NCBI GenBank assembly: GCA_025093555.1 | Contig: JAIWNF010000005.1 | Span: 930,001-994,000, forward strand | Direction: 5' to 3' | Length of the DNA stretch: 64,000 bases | Source of the DNA: Circinella umbellata | Taxonomy: Eukaryota; Mucoromycota; Mucoromycetes; Mucorales; Lichtheimiaceae | Shown here: one piece after another, positions 10,848-23,877 of the stretch | Layout of the letters: each line of letters opens with the position of its first letter | Position numbering within the stretch: the stretch's first letter is position 1 | Notes under the pieces: model-generated | Seen by the model: only the letters and a program-made list of their open reading frames with translations | The model's database searches: none | What the model was told of the DNA's origin: nothing | Program-made: the position numbers and the translations under genes

Positions 10848-12540
10848 ATACAGTATAGCTCACAAAAGAAATAAAAAAAAGAGGGTTGAGAAAATATAAT
10901 ATACTATGAATAACGGTAAAAGAAAAAAAATATATAAATTCGAAAAATGTGAACTTATTTATTTTTTCGAGAGCTTTATATATAAATATTTGCTAATCAT
11001 TCTTCTTTCGCTGTGCCATTGTTTAACTATATAAAAAAAGAATTTATTATATCGTTATGTTGCGATTCAATTTTGTAGAGTTGGTTATATTCATTATATT
11101 CATGCATGACAAAGAATATTTTTACTCTATTTTTATATTTATAGGTACTGCGCTATAATTCTATTTTTTTTTTTATTTTTGTTGTTAGACAAAGATATCT
11201 GTGGTCCATCTCTTTGTGATTTAACAAATACATAAATATTAATATTAGTAAGTTGTATTTTTATCTTTATTTGTGAAGAATATATATCTAATAATAAATA
11301 ATACAATAGCAACCATCATTATTATTATTGAAAATTTTATTACTACTTATGAGCAAACATCATTTTTTTTAAAAAAAAAAAAAAAAGTTCGTACGTAACA
11401 GTGTTTGGGAACTAGCACTTGAAAAAAAAAATAGCTGTCATTTCCAAAGACGCTGTAGTTACAATTTCCTTCGTCCTTGATGCGTGCATCAAACAATTTT
11501 CTTGTTATATTGTGGAGAAAAAAAATACAGCGATCGAAAAAAGGTAATTCAATTATTACCCACTCGAATTTTTTTTTTCATAAAATTAGCACCACTAAAA
11601 AAGAATGATAACATAAAAAAATAATGAGGAATAAGACTCTTTGACAGATTTTATGTATCTACAGGCACCAGGTTGACTATGATCTTCTATAAAAGTAAAG
11701 TAGGATAATGTTTATGGATACGCGCTTCTTGCATCATTCGAGTTTCTTTTCTAGGAGGAGGTTACCCGAGCAAACAAGGAATTATGCATTATAATGACAA
11801 TGATAAGCTCGATTCTATTATATAATTAACATGAAAACCCCTATTTTTGATGCGTATTCAAAAACTCTCTCTGGTAATTTTTTTCTCTTTATTTATATGT
11901 ATGTAATATTGAACATAAGCTATCAACAGTTGTTCCCTAACACTTGCTTCTTTTTTTTTATAATATCGTAACCATAAATTAATCATATCAAATAGAATCC
12001 ACTGATCCATGAGTCTTCTATTGTTAATAAAAAATAATGAAAGTTAATAGTTTCCTCAAGCAAATTTGTGCGGCCAAAACATTCATCATATATGGTAATT
12101 TTTTTTAACTTATGCAAGAAACCCAACACTAAATTGGACCCGAACAATGTGTAGCAACATAATTTCGTTCAATAAAGTACTGTTAAAAATGCGCTGTAAG
12201 ATTATACACCTTAAATGTTGCAACCTAGCCTATACTTAAAAGGGATAATCGAAATTATCAAAAAAAAAGCATCCAAATTCTCTATATATAGTATGCAATA
12301 TACGTAACAACATTACAAAAGAGCCCAAATAAAGTATAATAAAAACAAACCCATGATGTTGCCATGACAACAAGAGCCAATACTTGACAACCTTTATTAA
12401 ACATTCTTTTACCACATACGTACATATATATTTTTCAACTTCCTAATATGTACTTTAGATCAATAGGCCTACTACGTACAGGTTTTAAATCTATCACTTT
12501 TTTCCCCAGCTTTCTTACGTACTTTATCATAAGAAGAATA
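10848..12540. other. Intergenic, nothing recognised
   Basis: Upstream of the membrane-protein gene. AT-rich with A/T homopolymers (for example 11161-11180 and 11366-11386). I found no ORF with family resemblance, RNA gene or repeat copy. Confidence 0.5.
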
Positions 12541-12559
12541 AAAAAGTAATTATATAGAG

Positions 12560-12895
12560 GAATGAATGCCAACTAAAACGCGAAGTTCATCTGTTGCATG
12601 AGCTGCTCCAATCCCTATCGAGAAGCCTGTTGGCGTGTTTGATTCATATCGCATTGTAAATGCTGAATTAGATAAGGGAAAAGATTCAACTCAATGGTGA
12701 GAGCAGCCAATTCATCTGAAAGGTACATGACAAGTGTTTATATACAATTTATTATTCTGCACACACTTCTATTATCGAATTTTATTATGGTACGTACAGC
12801 ATGAGGTACTTGATGAGTTCCACATACTGAAATTGGCACGCAAGAGAAATCTTTTGAAATCGAGACCATAGCTACCTGGCAAAAAGAAATCTAAA
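12560..12895 (-). pseudogene. Decayed unidentified coding segment with internal stop
   Basis: On the minus strand an acceptor-like TTTTAG near 12892 opens a frame reading ISFCQVAMVSISKDFSC and then VCGTHQVPHA up to a GTACGT donor-like site near 12800. After a possible short intron ending TTTCAG near 12722 a frame reads DELAALTIELNLFPYLIQHL and then QCDMNQTRQQASR, a TAG, and GLEQLMQQMNFAF before a further stop. The amino-acid texture is protein-like and the second part is broken by an in-frame stop. No family recognised. It may also be chance. Confidence 0.3.
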
Positions 12896-12960
12896 ACAAA
12901 AAACGATTAATTCGACAGAGGAAAAGCCTAGAGTAAGAACAAGAAAGCATCCATCAAGGC

Positions 12961-15550
12961 AAGCTATTAGCCCCAGGGATAATATAGTATCATCAACTTT
13001 TTTTTAGCGAGTATGAAATGCGTGGACCCAACAATTAGCAAATCAATTTTCAAATTCTGAGTAAGACTCCTATTATTTTGCTTCTCTTCCTTTTTGTTTT
13101 TTACTGTTTTTTTAAAAAGACTAATAAATACTGGAACTTCACTTAGATCTAATATAAAGCCAAGGGGAAAAAAGGGTAGTGCTAATCCACATGGTGGTAG
13201 ACATAAAAGAAAATAGCATGTCAACATCCCTTAAATTTTAGATCAACTCTGCCATCCATTGATCATCAAGAAGTTAGCTATTTAGCTTCTAATATGGTTC
13301 GTCAAAAAATATATACGATAATGAAATCTCGTAAAATATATATTTTCTCTAAAAGTAAGACATCGATAATATAATAAAGAATTTTCGTCAACAAAATTTC
13401 CCATAGTATTGAGTGATGATAATGTTCCTTCATTTTCATCAACCAATACTGTCTTTATCATTCGACTGTAACATAAATGATAGAGTACCTAACGCAGAGA
13501 GAAATGTGGGACTCTGACAAAATAAAAAGCTTAAAGTGTATGAAAAAATAATCAGTTTTATACTCTTATGAGGTGACAGGTGATGATAATACTTATACCC
13601 TTGGTAATTTATCACGAAACATGTGACAATGGCGATGATACTTACGTACGTAGCAGCAGTGAGCGAGAAAATGATAAAACAGTAGAGAATCATGGTACTG
13701 ACTATGTAGAAATTTAAATACTCGTCGAGTGTTTTTGAAAAGTTACAAAGCAAGAATGGCAAGCAAGATCCACGAGAATATAATCAAAATAATAGTATAT
13801 TTTGGATTGAACCACCTTCCACATATTTTGCATTATACTCTGGACTTGTCGATCCTAAAAAGTTATACTCCTACGTACCCTCATGTTTTTTTTGGCCATC
13901 TCGTCGTTTATTTACTACACTTTTAAAGTAAATATACAAAGGATTTGATACTAACCCACGTGCCCGTCGAGTTGTAGACGTTGATAGGTGATGATTCTAG
14001 TCTAGACACGTACTTGTAGATTCATGACAAAGAAAAATAGCTTTTATATTTTTTATAATTAGACATATATATTAATAGAATTATGTGCTCTCATTCTTCT
14101 AACTTGGTCTATTCAATTTTCCTTTTATATCATTATAGCACCACATAGCTACTTTCTCTTTCGTACTACTAAAAAGATTTTAACTTGCTTAGCTCAACCT
14201 AATAAGACTTGCGTCAACTACAGTATTGAAGGATAATTACATGTTTAGCTATGTTGTATAAGGACGACATTAAGAGTTAAATATCAGATATTCTGACATG
14301 CTCCTTTTGTTAAATTAAAACTCTGGCGAATTTCATATATTATAAAGCCAGAAGTTTTGTTGGCGTTTGATATTTTGGCTATGATGGTTTTTTTCATCAC
14401 GCCCAGACATGTCACACGTATTACCCGAAGTAAACAATACCAAATCTGGCCTTTTGGGGCCTTTTAAGGGGTGTGTTACCTCCGCAGCCACACTGGGTAC
14501 TGTGGACGACAATAAAAACTGAGAACTTTTCTCTTTTTATTGATCACAACTGTAGATAACGACATTACTTCGACTGCCTGGTGACAAGCATTTGAGCCGT
14601 CATACAGGGATAGGGTAGTGTGTCTACATGTGGCGACAGCATTTGAGCATCGTCTACATCATGTTGTTGCATGCTCAATAAATTCAGGTCTCGTTTAAAT
14701 TTTATTTGGATTGCTTGGATGGAGCTAGATACTTCAACCTTTTCTCGATTTTACTTGGCTTTGCTTAATTAGGGGAAGATACTTTGCTCTTCTTTTATAA
14801 AATATAATAATAAACTTTGTTTGAAATCTACTTTTTTTTGTTACAATCAAAGCACTTACAGTGGAGTAGTGACTGATCGAGTGTTTAAGCAGCAATGCAT
14901 TTATCAAGTTGGTAGTATATTTCTGTCAATTGTTATGACTGACAGAATAAACAATTCTGAATCTTGGTTATGAAAAAAAAGAACCTTGCTTTAAGTATAT
15001 ACTACAACATTGAGCCTCTTGAAATCGACTGTTCTCTTGTGAAAGCAAATGGATTGTGTGGCAACAGGTACTACAAGACTATGTGTTTACTTCTGTATTG
15101 CAAGATACCATTTGAAAAAGTAGCGTTCTCCCTTATCATACCAACATGGAATAATTCTCACTCGTCGCTATCACCCGTTCAACTTACTTCTAGTACTATG
15201 TTTGTAGTTAAGAGTCCACGCATTTTTTGTTCTTCTGTCCTTTTTCATTCTACTACTGTTATTGATTTTACCACTAGAAAGAAACGCTTTTAGATCATAG
15301 ACTCCCATAAATTCAGACTTCAACAGTTGTTCTGTAACAAAAAAAAATAGCGTAGTTCATCTTTTAGATTAGGGACCCCTTGGATTTTACCCTACCTCTT
15401 ATTTCATTTTACCCCACTACCAATATTTTTTTCCCTCTCTCCAACCACTGTTGCACTCTAATTTCTCAATTCAGTGAATCTCTATGCTCTACCGTGGTGG
15501 CATTTATGACTTTTCCAACTTGTAGATTATTGTTGAATTCACTATCATCA
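12961..15550. other. Intergenic with no confident gene
   Basis: Small ORFs at 12967-13227 (-), 13439-13762 (-) and 14964-15293 (+) show no recognisable domains and no supporting splice structure. A patch at about 14390-14680 is more GC-rich and less repetitive than its surroundings and could be an old LTR or other mobile-element scrap, but I cannot identify ends or a partner copy. Confidence 0.4.
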
Positions 15551-15557
15551 CATCAAC

Positions 15558-16259
15558 ATGGAATACCGATTAGACATTAATTTTCCACCAAGAGCTATTT
15601 ACACTAACCACATAAGTAACTATATTTGCCATCACACAAATTCGTCGCTTTACTTGCGTAGACTTAAAAGAAGTAGATTTCCTCTGCTAATTATGCATAA
15701 TGAGCGATTATGCCAAATTAATTTCGTTCTTCTAAAAAAAAATGGATATGCAAATAAAAAAAATAGGTGTTCCTGTGATTTTAAAACGCGTAGTTTCTTA
15801 TTTTTTTTTTTTCTTGTATCAATCTCTTTAACTAACATAACTTTTTCTAAAGCTGGACCTTTTCAACTACAAGAGATCGTGGAAAAAACACTTGACTATT
15901 TACATAGTTGGCAAGATGGCTATAATTTCGCAACAACTTGTACATATATATACTTCATTACAATTAACCGTCCGACTGATCTGCCATGGATTCTCGAACC
16001 TGAAGACTTGAACAATAAATGCATTTTACCTAAAGAAACAGCACGATTCTTGGTATTATTCCAGGAAATTATTAATACTCCTGCGAATATTAAAAACACA
16101 ATTCCAGGTCTTTTGACAGCGTTCTCATTGACTACCAAGATTTTTATTTCGGATTCCACATTATTATCCAAGAACTGCGCCAAGTCTCTCTTAACTGAAC
16201 TGAACAAAAGTAATAGACATATAAAAGTGTATATTGATAAAAAAGATAAAGCATGGTAG
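15558..16259 (+). CDS. Hypothetical ORF with F-box-like segment
   Basis: An open frame of 233 codons, ATG at 15558. The N-terminal part has poly-T-encoded Phe runs and may contain an intron ending near 15852 (TTTTTCTAAAG). After this point the frame reads FQLQEIVEKTLDYL and then SWQDGYNFATTCTYIY, which resembles an F-box (LPxEIxxxIxxYL, then xxFATTCxxxY). The rest (LPKETARFLVLFQEIINTPA and onward) is not recognised. F-box genes are strongly amplified in many early-diverging fungi and another broken one lies at 38 kb. The true start and splicing are unclear; it may be the first part of the gene continuing at 16411. Confidence 0.35.
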   Translation: MEYRLDINFPPRAIYTNHISNYICHHTNSSLYLRRLKRSRFPLLIMHNERLCQINFVLLKKNGYANKKNRCSCDFKTRSFLFFFFLVSISLTNITFSKAGPFQLQEIVEKTLDYLHSWQDGYNFATTCTYIYFITINRPTDLPWILEPEDLNNKCILPKETARFLVLFQEIINTPANIKNTIPGLLTAFSLTTKIFISDSTLLSKNCAKSLLTELNKSNRHIKVYIDKKDKAW

Positions 16260-16410
16260 ACATATATACAGAATCATATGAGAACACGACACACTAACAA
16301 GGAAATAAACTTATTCGTCTATAACGAGGTATACATTTGTTACGTTAGTGAAACGCTAAATGGATGGACATCACACTAGGTGTTAATTTTGTTTCCATAT
16401 TTTTTTAGAG

Positions 16411-18003
16411 CCCAAGCCGTGCGTTTAGTAATATATCAAATCGGAAGGATCTCTTGGTTCAATACCATGTACATGACCATCACGACTATGACACTTTAAA
16501 TAAAGAAAACTCGTATCAAGCAAAGGTAAGGAATTGATTCATGACATAGAAAGCAAGCGATACATCATATAATAGATAACATGTTCTGATCGTACATTTT
16601 AATATATAGTCCTTCGAAATGACGAAGAATCTAGCACAGGAGGAATATAAATCTGTCACGAATACTGGTGAAGGGGAATCGTCAACAATGAAGGTAGTTA
16701 AAAGAAAAAATATATACATGTACGAAACCCCACCTATCGTCAAACGTCAGGCCAAAGATTGTATAAAGAAATCTATTAACTATAAAGATATTAAAATATA
16801 TATAGAGAAGTTTTTTTTTTATTCGATTCAATAAAATCGAATCCATAGTTTGTTTTCTTATAAAAAAAGGTGTCCAAGAAAAAATCAAAGATTTTTTCGA
16901 AGGTGTTCTAGACTTTACGAAGTAAACCCTAAACAACTGGTAAGCTGTTATGTAGACTTAATTAAGAATCTGAAAAATTCTGATAAGTCCCCCTAATGGA
17001 CCAATACATCAAGACGGGCGAGTTATTGCTGCCGTTTTTCCTTTTTTTTTTGTTATATATTATTAGCATTAAATCTTATTATATAATAGGTCAAAATCAG
17101 CTCAAATTCGATGTGGTAAACGATACATTCAAGCTTCCTACATCCGCGCTGTCTTTGGTGGAAAAGGACAATCTATACCACAAGCTTGACCAAACCGTTG
17201 ATAATGATATTCTTTTTACACAGCAAGCTGGTGTGGAACATGCCATTAATCAAAAATTGCTTTATTTACATATTTATTTAATTAGAAATTTATCAATTTT
17301 CTTACAGAGACAGTTACCACACGACCCACTGGAATACTTGGTACAGGTATGGCTGTACCAACTTGGTTGACAACCGAGGGTGCTATCCAAAACCACTCCG
17401 TTTATTTTATTGAATGCATCTTGATATCCAAAACATCGTGGGCATTTATTACACAAGCAGATTTGTTTGTACAGAACAAAAAAAACATTGATGATTGTGC
17501 CCAAGAACGCCGCCACGAGTACTATGAAAAACCCAGAGCATTTATGATAGATAAAACTCACCACGACAAGAGTTGGAAAGAATTCGTTGTACGATGGGGA
17601 AATTACGAATACTTGGCACTTGGTGGATACGCTGGTTTGATGTACGGTACAAGAAGACATGTTTTTTGGGCTCTGCTTTGAATAACGATGTAGTGGATAT
17701 CATTAGAAATGATCGAGAATTTGAAGGTCTTGTTCCCTCATCTCCCGTATCCTATGTACAATCTGCCTGGTATTTGCGCAGTTACGCCAAGTCTTCAGCT
17801 TCCAAACCCTGGTCCTATACAAGCAAGAGGCATATTCGGAGCGGTTTTGAAGCGTGCCATGGACTAGCCATTGATAACGGGTGCGATTTTTTTCAGGTGA
17901 AATTGAGGACTCATGCTGTTCAGTCGCCGATTAATTTGAGAAGAATAAACAGTCAGTATAAGGAAAAACAGTCGGTCTTTTATACATTTGCATCTTTTGC
18001 ATA
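16411..18003 (+). pseudogene. Hypothetical multi-exon gene with a frameshift
   Basis: Several exon-like stretches run on the plus strand. About 16411-16525 reads SPSRAFSNISNRKDLLVQYH and onward to a GTAAGG donor. About 16612-16693 reads SFEMTKNLAQEEYKSV and onward. About 17091-17255 follows a TAATAG acceptor and reads QNQLKFDVVNDTFKLPTS and onward. 17308-18003 follows a TTACAG acceptor. In the last, the frame MIDKTHHDKSWKEFVVRWG, YLALGGYAGLMYGTRRHVF breaks at the T6 run near 17660-17667; one extra T would join it to SALNNDVVDIIRND and onward to FEACHGLAIDNGC. No known family recognised. It is either a decayed gene or a real gene with a homopolymer error. Confidence 0.4.
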
Positions 18004-18250
18004 AAAAATCACGAAGTCATTTTTCTGTATAGATTTTCGCTATGCGTTTTGTATAGAAGATATCACAAATGTCATTATTTATAACTACTCATCAATAACT
18101 TGGTCTTTTTTATTGATATATGGATTTATATGATGTGATAGACATATACTATACATAGGTTTCTCTTCACATCTGGAATAAATGTAAAAAAAATCACATA
18201 AAAAATATGTGGCTAGGCACATAAAAAATCCAAATTTCACCTGAAAAAGC

Positions 18251-18535
18251 ATGGCACCCGTGTACATCACTATTCATATGCATATATTTACGATCACTCC
18301 AGCACTACCACAAGAACAACAACCTCTAGACTACATACTCAACCACTTACCACGGTCTGAATTTGGTCTGACTGTAGGTAAATGGCAAACGGTTTGGCCA
18401 GCTCTTATACGTGTCTTACGCGAAATTGACTACTTGAGCCATCCAAATGACGATTTTGACATGGACGAACCAGCACCAGAGGATGCTATGGATATCCCCA
18501 TCTCCTCTCCTACCCAACCCCCACATCTAAACTAG
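18251..18535 (+). pseudogene. Possible 3' end of a non-LTR retrotransposon ORF2
   Basis: A 94-codon frame reads LDYILNHLPRSEFGLTVGKW, then WPALIRVLREIDYLSHPND, ending in an acidic and Pro-rich tail. The W-x-x-WPAL...LREIDYLxHP texture recalls to me the extreme C-terminus of LINE-type reverse transcriptases seen in Mucoromycota, but no reverse-transcriptase or endonuclease motif is present here and I cannot confirm it. It would be a 5'-truncated copy. Confidence 0.28.
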
Positions 18536-21500
18536 AATACCTTTTATATTACTCTCTTTGCAGCTCCATTCCTGCTTCCCTTCTTTTTTCTCAATTTTTC
18601 TCTTTTTTTTCAGCCACACCAAACAGCCTTTGCTCTCACCAATTTAACTTTTTCCCATACTGAGTTTTTTCAGTTTCATTCTCTACCCCTATTTCATATG
18701 TATATATTCAATTGCTCTTAATCATACCGTACCGCAAGGAAGCGACCACAGGCCTATAGGCGAAGGTCCATTAGTCTTCCATCATAATAAATTTAAAAAA
18801 ATTTTAAACTATTTACGATCACATTTCCTATTCTCTTCTTCAATTCAAACTTGTAGTTAAAAAAACTCTTTAACAAATTACTATCATTTTTTATTTGATA
18901 ATCGTTTATGACATTCTGCCACTACTGTTCAATAAATTGTTCAGAGTCATAATTATATACAGTAATATTGTTATTACTCTCCCTTATCCCTGCCTTCAAC
19001 TTACCTTGATGGTTAAATTCAATACTCCGTTACCACATGTATTGTTTGACTTTATAGCTGTTTGTAAGATCTTTATTCATTGTGGTGCACATTTAGTATT
19101 GCTGAAAACACCTCATGTTATTTTCTATTCCTGTAAAGATCGGAACTATTGTTTATTCAATTGCCAAAACAATCTGTTTGTTGTCATAGTAATAGTAGCC
19201 TTACGATTGCTGGGAATCTCATATAACTTCATATAATACGTAAACACGTTCAAACCCCAACCCACAACACCCCATCTTTCAATTTCGTTACAAATACTAA
19301 GTACCTTTATTCTCTTAGTTAAATGAACATTTTTAAACTAACCGAAATAGCTTGTAATCATTAGCATTGACATTTTCTTGACATGTCACTATAAAAGTGT
19401 ATACATGGTAGATAATTTAACCGGTCAAAGCAAGTTATTTGATTGGCTGAGTGGGTTTATATCTTTTTCCTGTTCCTGACACTTTTTTTTCTTCCAACAA
19501 CAACAAGGTAAGTACTGCTTTTTTTTAATGTTTCTCTTAAGCAGGTCCTATACCTACTTCTCCTCTCTTTTCTTAATTTTTTTATAGACTTTCTTTTTTT
19601 TCCTAAATGTAAATGTTATTTATACTGACTCTTCTTTCTTTTATCGTTTTCTTTTTGCTTGAAATGACATTGCAAAAAATAAAAATAAAAGCAGATACAT
19701 ACGTAGACAAACAACAACACTTACGACGACAGCATTTCATGGCGGATGACAACCGTGATGAACAACTACTTTGGATAACTCTGATATTGCTCATTGTGTT
19801 TTTCAACTTGCGTATCTACAGAGGAACTATAAAGTGAGCTCTTTACATAGCTTTTTAGGTTCTCAAGTAAGGAATGACTCATTTGGGGCCCAGTCTCCTT
19901 GGGCCATTCCTTGCGCAGCGACTTTTTATTCTCACTACATGGCCCGCAATGTTCAATATTGGGACTTTTTGAAGTTTTTATTTCAATCTTGTGTTGTCAT
20001 CACAGCAACGTCAACAACAACCCAGCACTGAACGACGACGATGCCTTACTCTTTATTATCTTCGGATAGTAAAGGGGCCGATGATCCAGGTTTAGGCACT
20101 GGGGAGGTTGGGTCCTGACGCAATGCCACCTCCACGTTGGTAGTGACCTGTCCACGTAACCTTGATTGAAAAAAGGTTGCGGCCAAGAGCATTGCAAACC
20201 TTTATTATTATTATCATCTTCATTTAATCAAAAGTCAATGGATTTTTGTACGCCATGTTTAAACTTTTGCCTCAAACATAGTTTCTTTCTGTCTTTTACT
20301 TATTATTACATACGTATTATTATTAATAAAAATTGGTTTTCTTTTATTGTTTTAAAAATTGTACGTATTGTCTTCTCTTTATAATGATATAAATACGTAA
20401 TGTAAAAACTTAAAAGTGGAAATCTACCATGACAACATTGATTCAACAGATTATTAGTTGATAAGGTTACCCATTTTTAATTAAATAAAGTACACCATAG
20501 TTTGTGAGATGCAATAGCATATTGAGTTGACACATAAATATAAGAAAAAGAAACAGTAATGGATTCTCTTTCTACTTGTTAATCTATAGAAAGAAATCGG
20601 GGTTGTAATGAAAAGTACTTCAGGGACAAACTCTGAGCGACAACGCGAAAAATGCATAATAAAAAGATGTTATATAAAGTCCGAATTTAAATTTACTGTA
20701 TCTCAAGCTACGGAGTCATGAATGATATCAATAAAATAAGATAGAAGAATCTCTTATTAATTATTTGTAGTTGTAATAGTATTGTTCCCCAACTTATAAC
20801 AACTGTACGTATTATAATATATGTGTATGTATGTAAATGTATGTATGCATGTATGTGTGTGTGCGTATGTAATGTATTTAGTTTGTTTTGCCCTTTCTCT
20901 AAAATTAAAAAAGTTTATTATGCTGTCATTGATTACAATCAGGGGAACACAAGTAAAACAATGTAATACAGATATAAATATTTTAAGGTTTTTAACAAAT
21001 ATAACAAAAAGACAAAAAAAATTAGACATTACTCTTTTCACGAAACCATGTTCAAAAAGTCCATCACATTAGAACTTTCAATAAAATCATTAAAGTCAAA
21101 ATCATTTTTTACGTAGTCAAAAAGGATAATCATTTAAAAGTTCTTGAAAGATTTTCCAGTGTTTTTTTGCCCCAGTTTTTCAATGAGTTTCTTTTTTTTT
21201 TATAGTATAGTATATAAAATAATTATACTAACCATTAATAAAATACTATGACATCAGCGATTCTATTCTATTCTATATTATATTTCTTTGACAACAACAA
21301 ATCCTAAACTTGTTATATAACTCACCAAGTAAAATAGAGAAGAAAACTAAAAGAGGGTATGAAATAACAGATGAAACCAAATAAAGGTAAAATGATGATT
21401 TCATATATTTGTTTTCACTACTTTGAGGCTTCTTAGAGTCTTGTTGAGTAAAAACTTCATATCATCAGGTTTTCTTACACAGTTTATGGGAATTTTTTTT

Positions 21501-21746
21501 TATTGTTATTGTATATTATTATTATTATTGCTGCGCACCTGACCGTGATCCTTATCCTTTCCACACACATACACACACTCCCCTTTTTTAAATTTAAAGC
21601 ATTTTATTGGTGGGAACTATTTTGTTAACCCATTTTAATAATAGATTATAAGCCCATCCCCGCAAAAGAAACTAGGAAAGGGGGAAACATTAACTTTCAA
21701 ACTTTCTTTTTTTTTTAACTTTTTTTTTTTTTTCTTTGTGTCCATC
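18536..21746. other. Intergenic with TATG microsatellite; no confident gene
   Basis: ORFs at 18895-19236, 19613-19837 and 19771-20031 have no recognised domain. A TATG/TGTATG microsatellite lies at about 20818-20875. The last 400 bp, with poly-T tracts, are the presumed promoter of the EF-hand gene at 21747. Confidence 0.5.
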
Positions 21747-23412
21747 ATGGGTCAAGCACGTAGTAAAGAAAATAGAGCATTAGCACGAAAAACACATTGT
21801 AAATATATAAAATGGGGTTCAAGGAAATAGTGTGGGTAGAAAGAGGAAGGAAGGTGTGGTTTTATATATATATATATATGTTACTCAAAGTTAAAAAAAA
21901 ATAACACACATAATAAATTGTAGTTACTCATAAAGAAATTCGACATCTTCGGCATAACTTGGAAACTTCAACACCCAAACGATCTGATAGTAGTAGTATA
22001 ACGGAAGATGTTTTTCGAGAGGTATTGAAAGACTTTTTTTTTTATAAACAATTATAAATAAGTAGTATTATTATTATTCAATTCTCATCTCTTTTTTTTT
22101 ATTTCAATGAAAGACTGTAAAAAAATATGTACCTTCCATGTCTCCTAATGACGATATATTTTTAAAACGACTTTATGCTGCATTCGATGTAGATAATAAA
22201 AAAACGCTTGATTTTGAGTATGTCTTTTTTAAAACAAAGTATTCAATAAAACGTATAAACTAACCTTTGGTTTTTATATAGAGAATTTGTTGATGGTTTA
22301 AGTGTATTTATGAAAGGAACACCTGAAGAAAAACTTCCTTGTAAGTGCTTCTTTTTTTATTATGATGGGGAAAGAGGGGAAGTAAACACATCTTTTATAA
22401 TAACCAAACAAAAAATTCTAGTATCATTTAAACTATATGATGTAAATCATGATGGATATTTGACGAAAACTGAACTAGAACGTGTCATGTTACAACTGGT
22501 AAAGTTATAAACAATAATAATAATAATAATAATAATGACAGTAAAAAGATAACCCCTCACCCCCCCTTCTTCTTTATTGTATAACTAATTAAACTTTTTT
22601 TTTCCTCTTAGTCACATACATTTTCAGAAGAAGATCAAACAACAGAAATTAAAGATATGATTACTCGTATGTTTGATGACGTTGATGTTGATAATGATGG
22701 AAAATTGGTAAAGAGATGAATGAATGAAAAGGGGGGAAGGAGAGAGAGAGAGAAAATTTATGTTAATTTAATTTTATTCTATAAAATAGTCATTTGATGA
22801 ATATAAATTATCAGCAATGAAAGAACCTTTAATTGTTGATTTCCTTGAACAATTTCTTGCTGAACATAATTTATCTAATTATCCAAGAGTCCCTTCTAGA
22901 CCAGGATCCATTCGTTCATTTCGATCAGGTCGTTCATTAACACCTATGAATGGTCGTCACAGTCCAAAACCACCTGGATCACCTTCTTCATTAACTGCTG
23001 CTGCTGCTCAAGTAAATAATAATCGATTATCTGTTCGTCTTTCTCAAGCAGAATTATTGGAATATAGTCATCGTTTAAATAGTGGTCCTACTACACCCAC
23101 ATCTTCGAGTCACAGTTTAAAATCACAAGTAATGGGTTTACCACCCAGTCCTGTTCGTAGTACAAGTCCTGTGGTAAGGAAATGATTTGTTTATAAGTGA
23201 ATAGAAATCGATTCATTCATTCATTATTTATATATTTATTTATTTAATAGGATCATGATGAACTTGAAAAGAATCGAAATGAATTAATCACATCTGCTAA
23301 TTCAATTAATAATAATAATAATAATACTATTACTACCACCACCGCTACCACCACTAAAACTTCACCACCTCCACAACAGCAACAACAACAAAAACAAGAA
23401 CAAAAACCTTAA
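21747..23412 (+). CDS. EF-hand calcium-binding protein, calcineurin-B/NCS-like, with long low-complexity tail
   Basis: Seen: eight exons 21747-21798, 21924-22021, 22114-22217, 22282-22340, 22422-22498, 22612-22707, 22790-23173 and 23251-23412, total 1,032 nt, 343 aa. It starts MGQARSKEN, a plausible N-myristoylation signal, followed by KTHFTHKEI, which is typical of calcineurin-B and recoverin-type sensors. EF-hand loops: DVDNKKTLDFEE (noncanonical, Gly at loop position 6 replaced by Lys), DVNHDGYLTKTE and DVDNDGKLSFDE (both canonical). After SFDEYKLSAMKEPLIVDFLE the family usually ends; here about 150 extra residues rich in Ser, Pro, Asn and Gln follow. Probably a membrane-associated Ca2+ sensor that relays calcium to a kinase, phosphatase or channel. 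The partner is unknown. Ends convergent with the Utp30-like gene. Confidence 0.88.
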
Positions 23413-23877
23413 ATCTGTTTCTCTAATACCAATCTTTTACTTGCCCCTTTTACTATTCTTTTTTTTTTTGATATATACAAAAACAAACCACCCCAATTTA
23501 TATCATGTGAAGTATACAAATGCATATATTATTTTTCTCTTTTTCCTTTATCATTATTATTATTATTTATTATTATTCTTATTATTCTTATTACTTATTA
23601 TCTATATATATATAATATATATATATATATACCTTATATTTTTCTGAACTAAAATGTTCTTTTAGCATAAACAAAAACCTTTTCACACATGTTGAAGCTT
23701 TTGAAATTTGATAAATATAAAATTGAATGCTTTATTTTTATTTTATAATAAATTGATGTATGGTTTTAAAATGAGTGAGAGAGTTGATAATAAGAATAAA
23801 AAGAAAACAAATGTTATAAATGAAAAAGAGGTGTGTGTGCGTGCGGGAGGGTGGAGAGAGAGAGAGAGAGGAGAGAA
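23413..23877. other. Convergent 3' intergenic region
   Basis: Contains T-rich and TA-rich simple sequence (about 23560-23640) and a (GA)n run near 23850-23875. This is 3' UTR territory for both flanking genes. Confidence 0.6.

Noticed and set aside
14390..14680. Possible solo LTR
   Set aside because: More complex sequence than its surroundings, but I could not define termini, a target duplication or a second copy.
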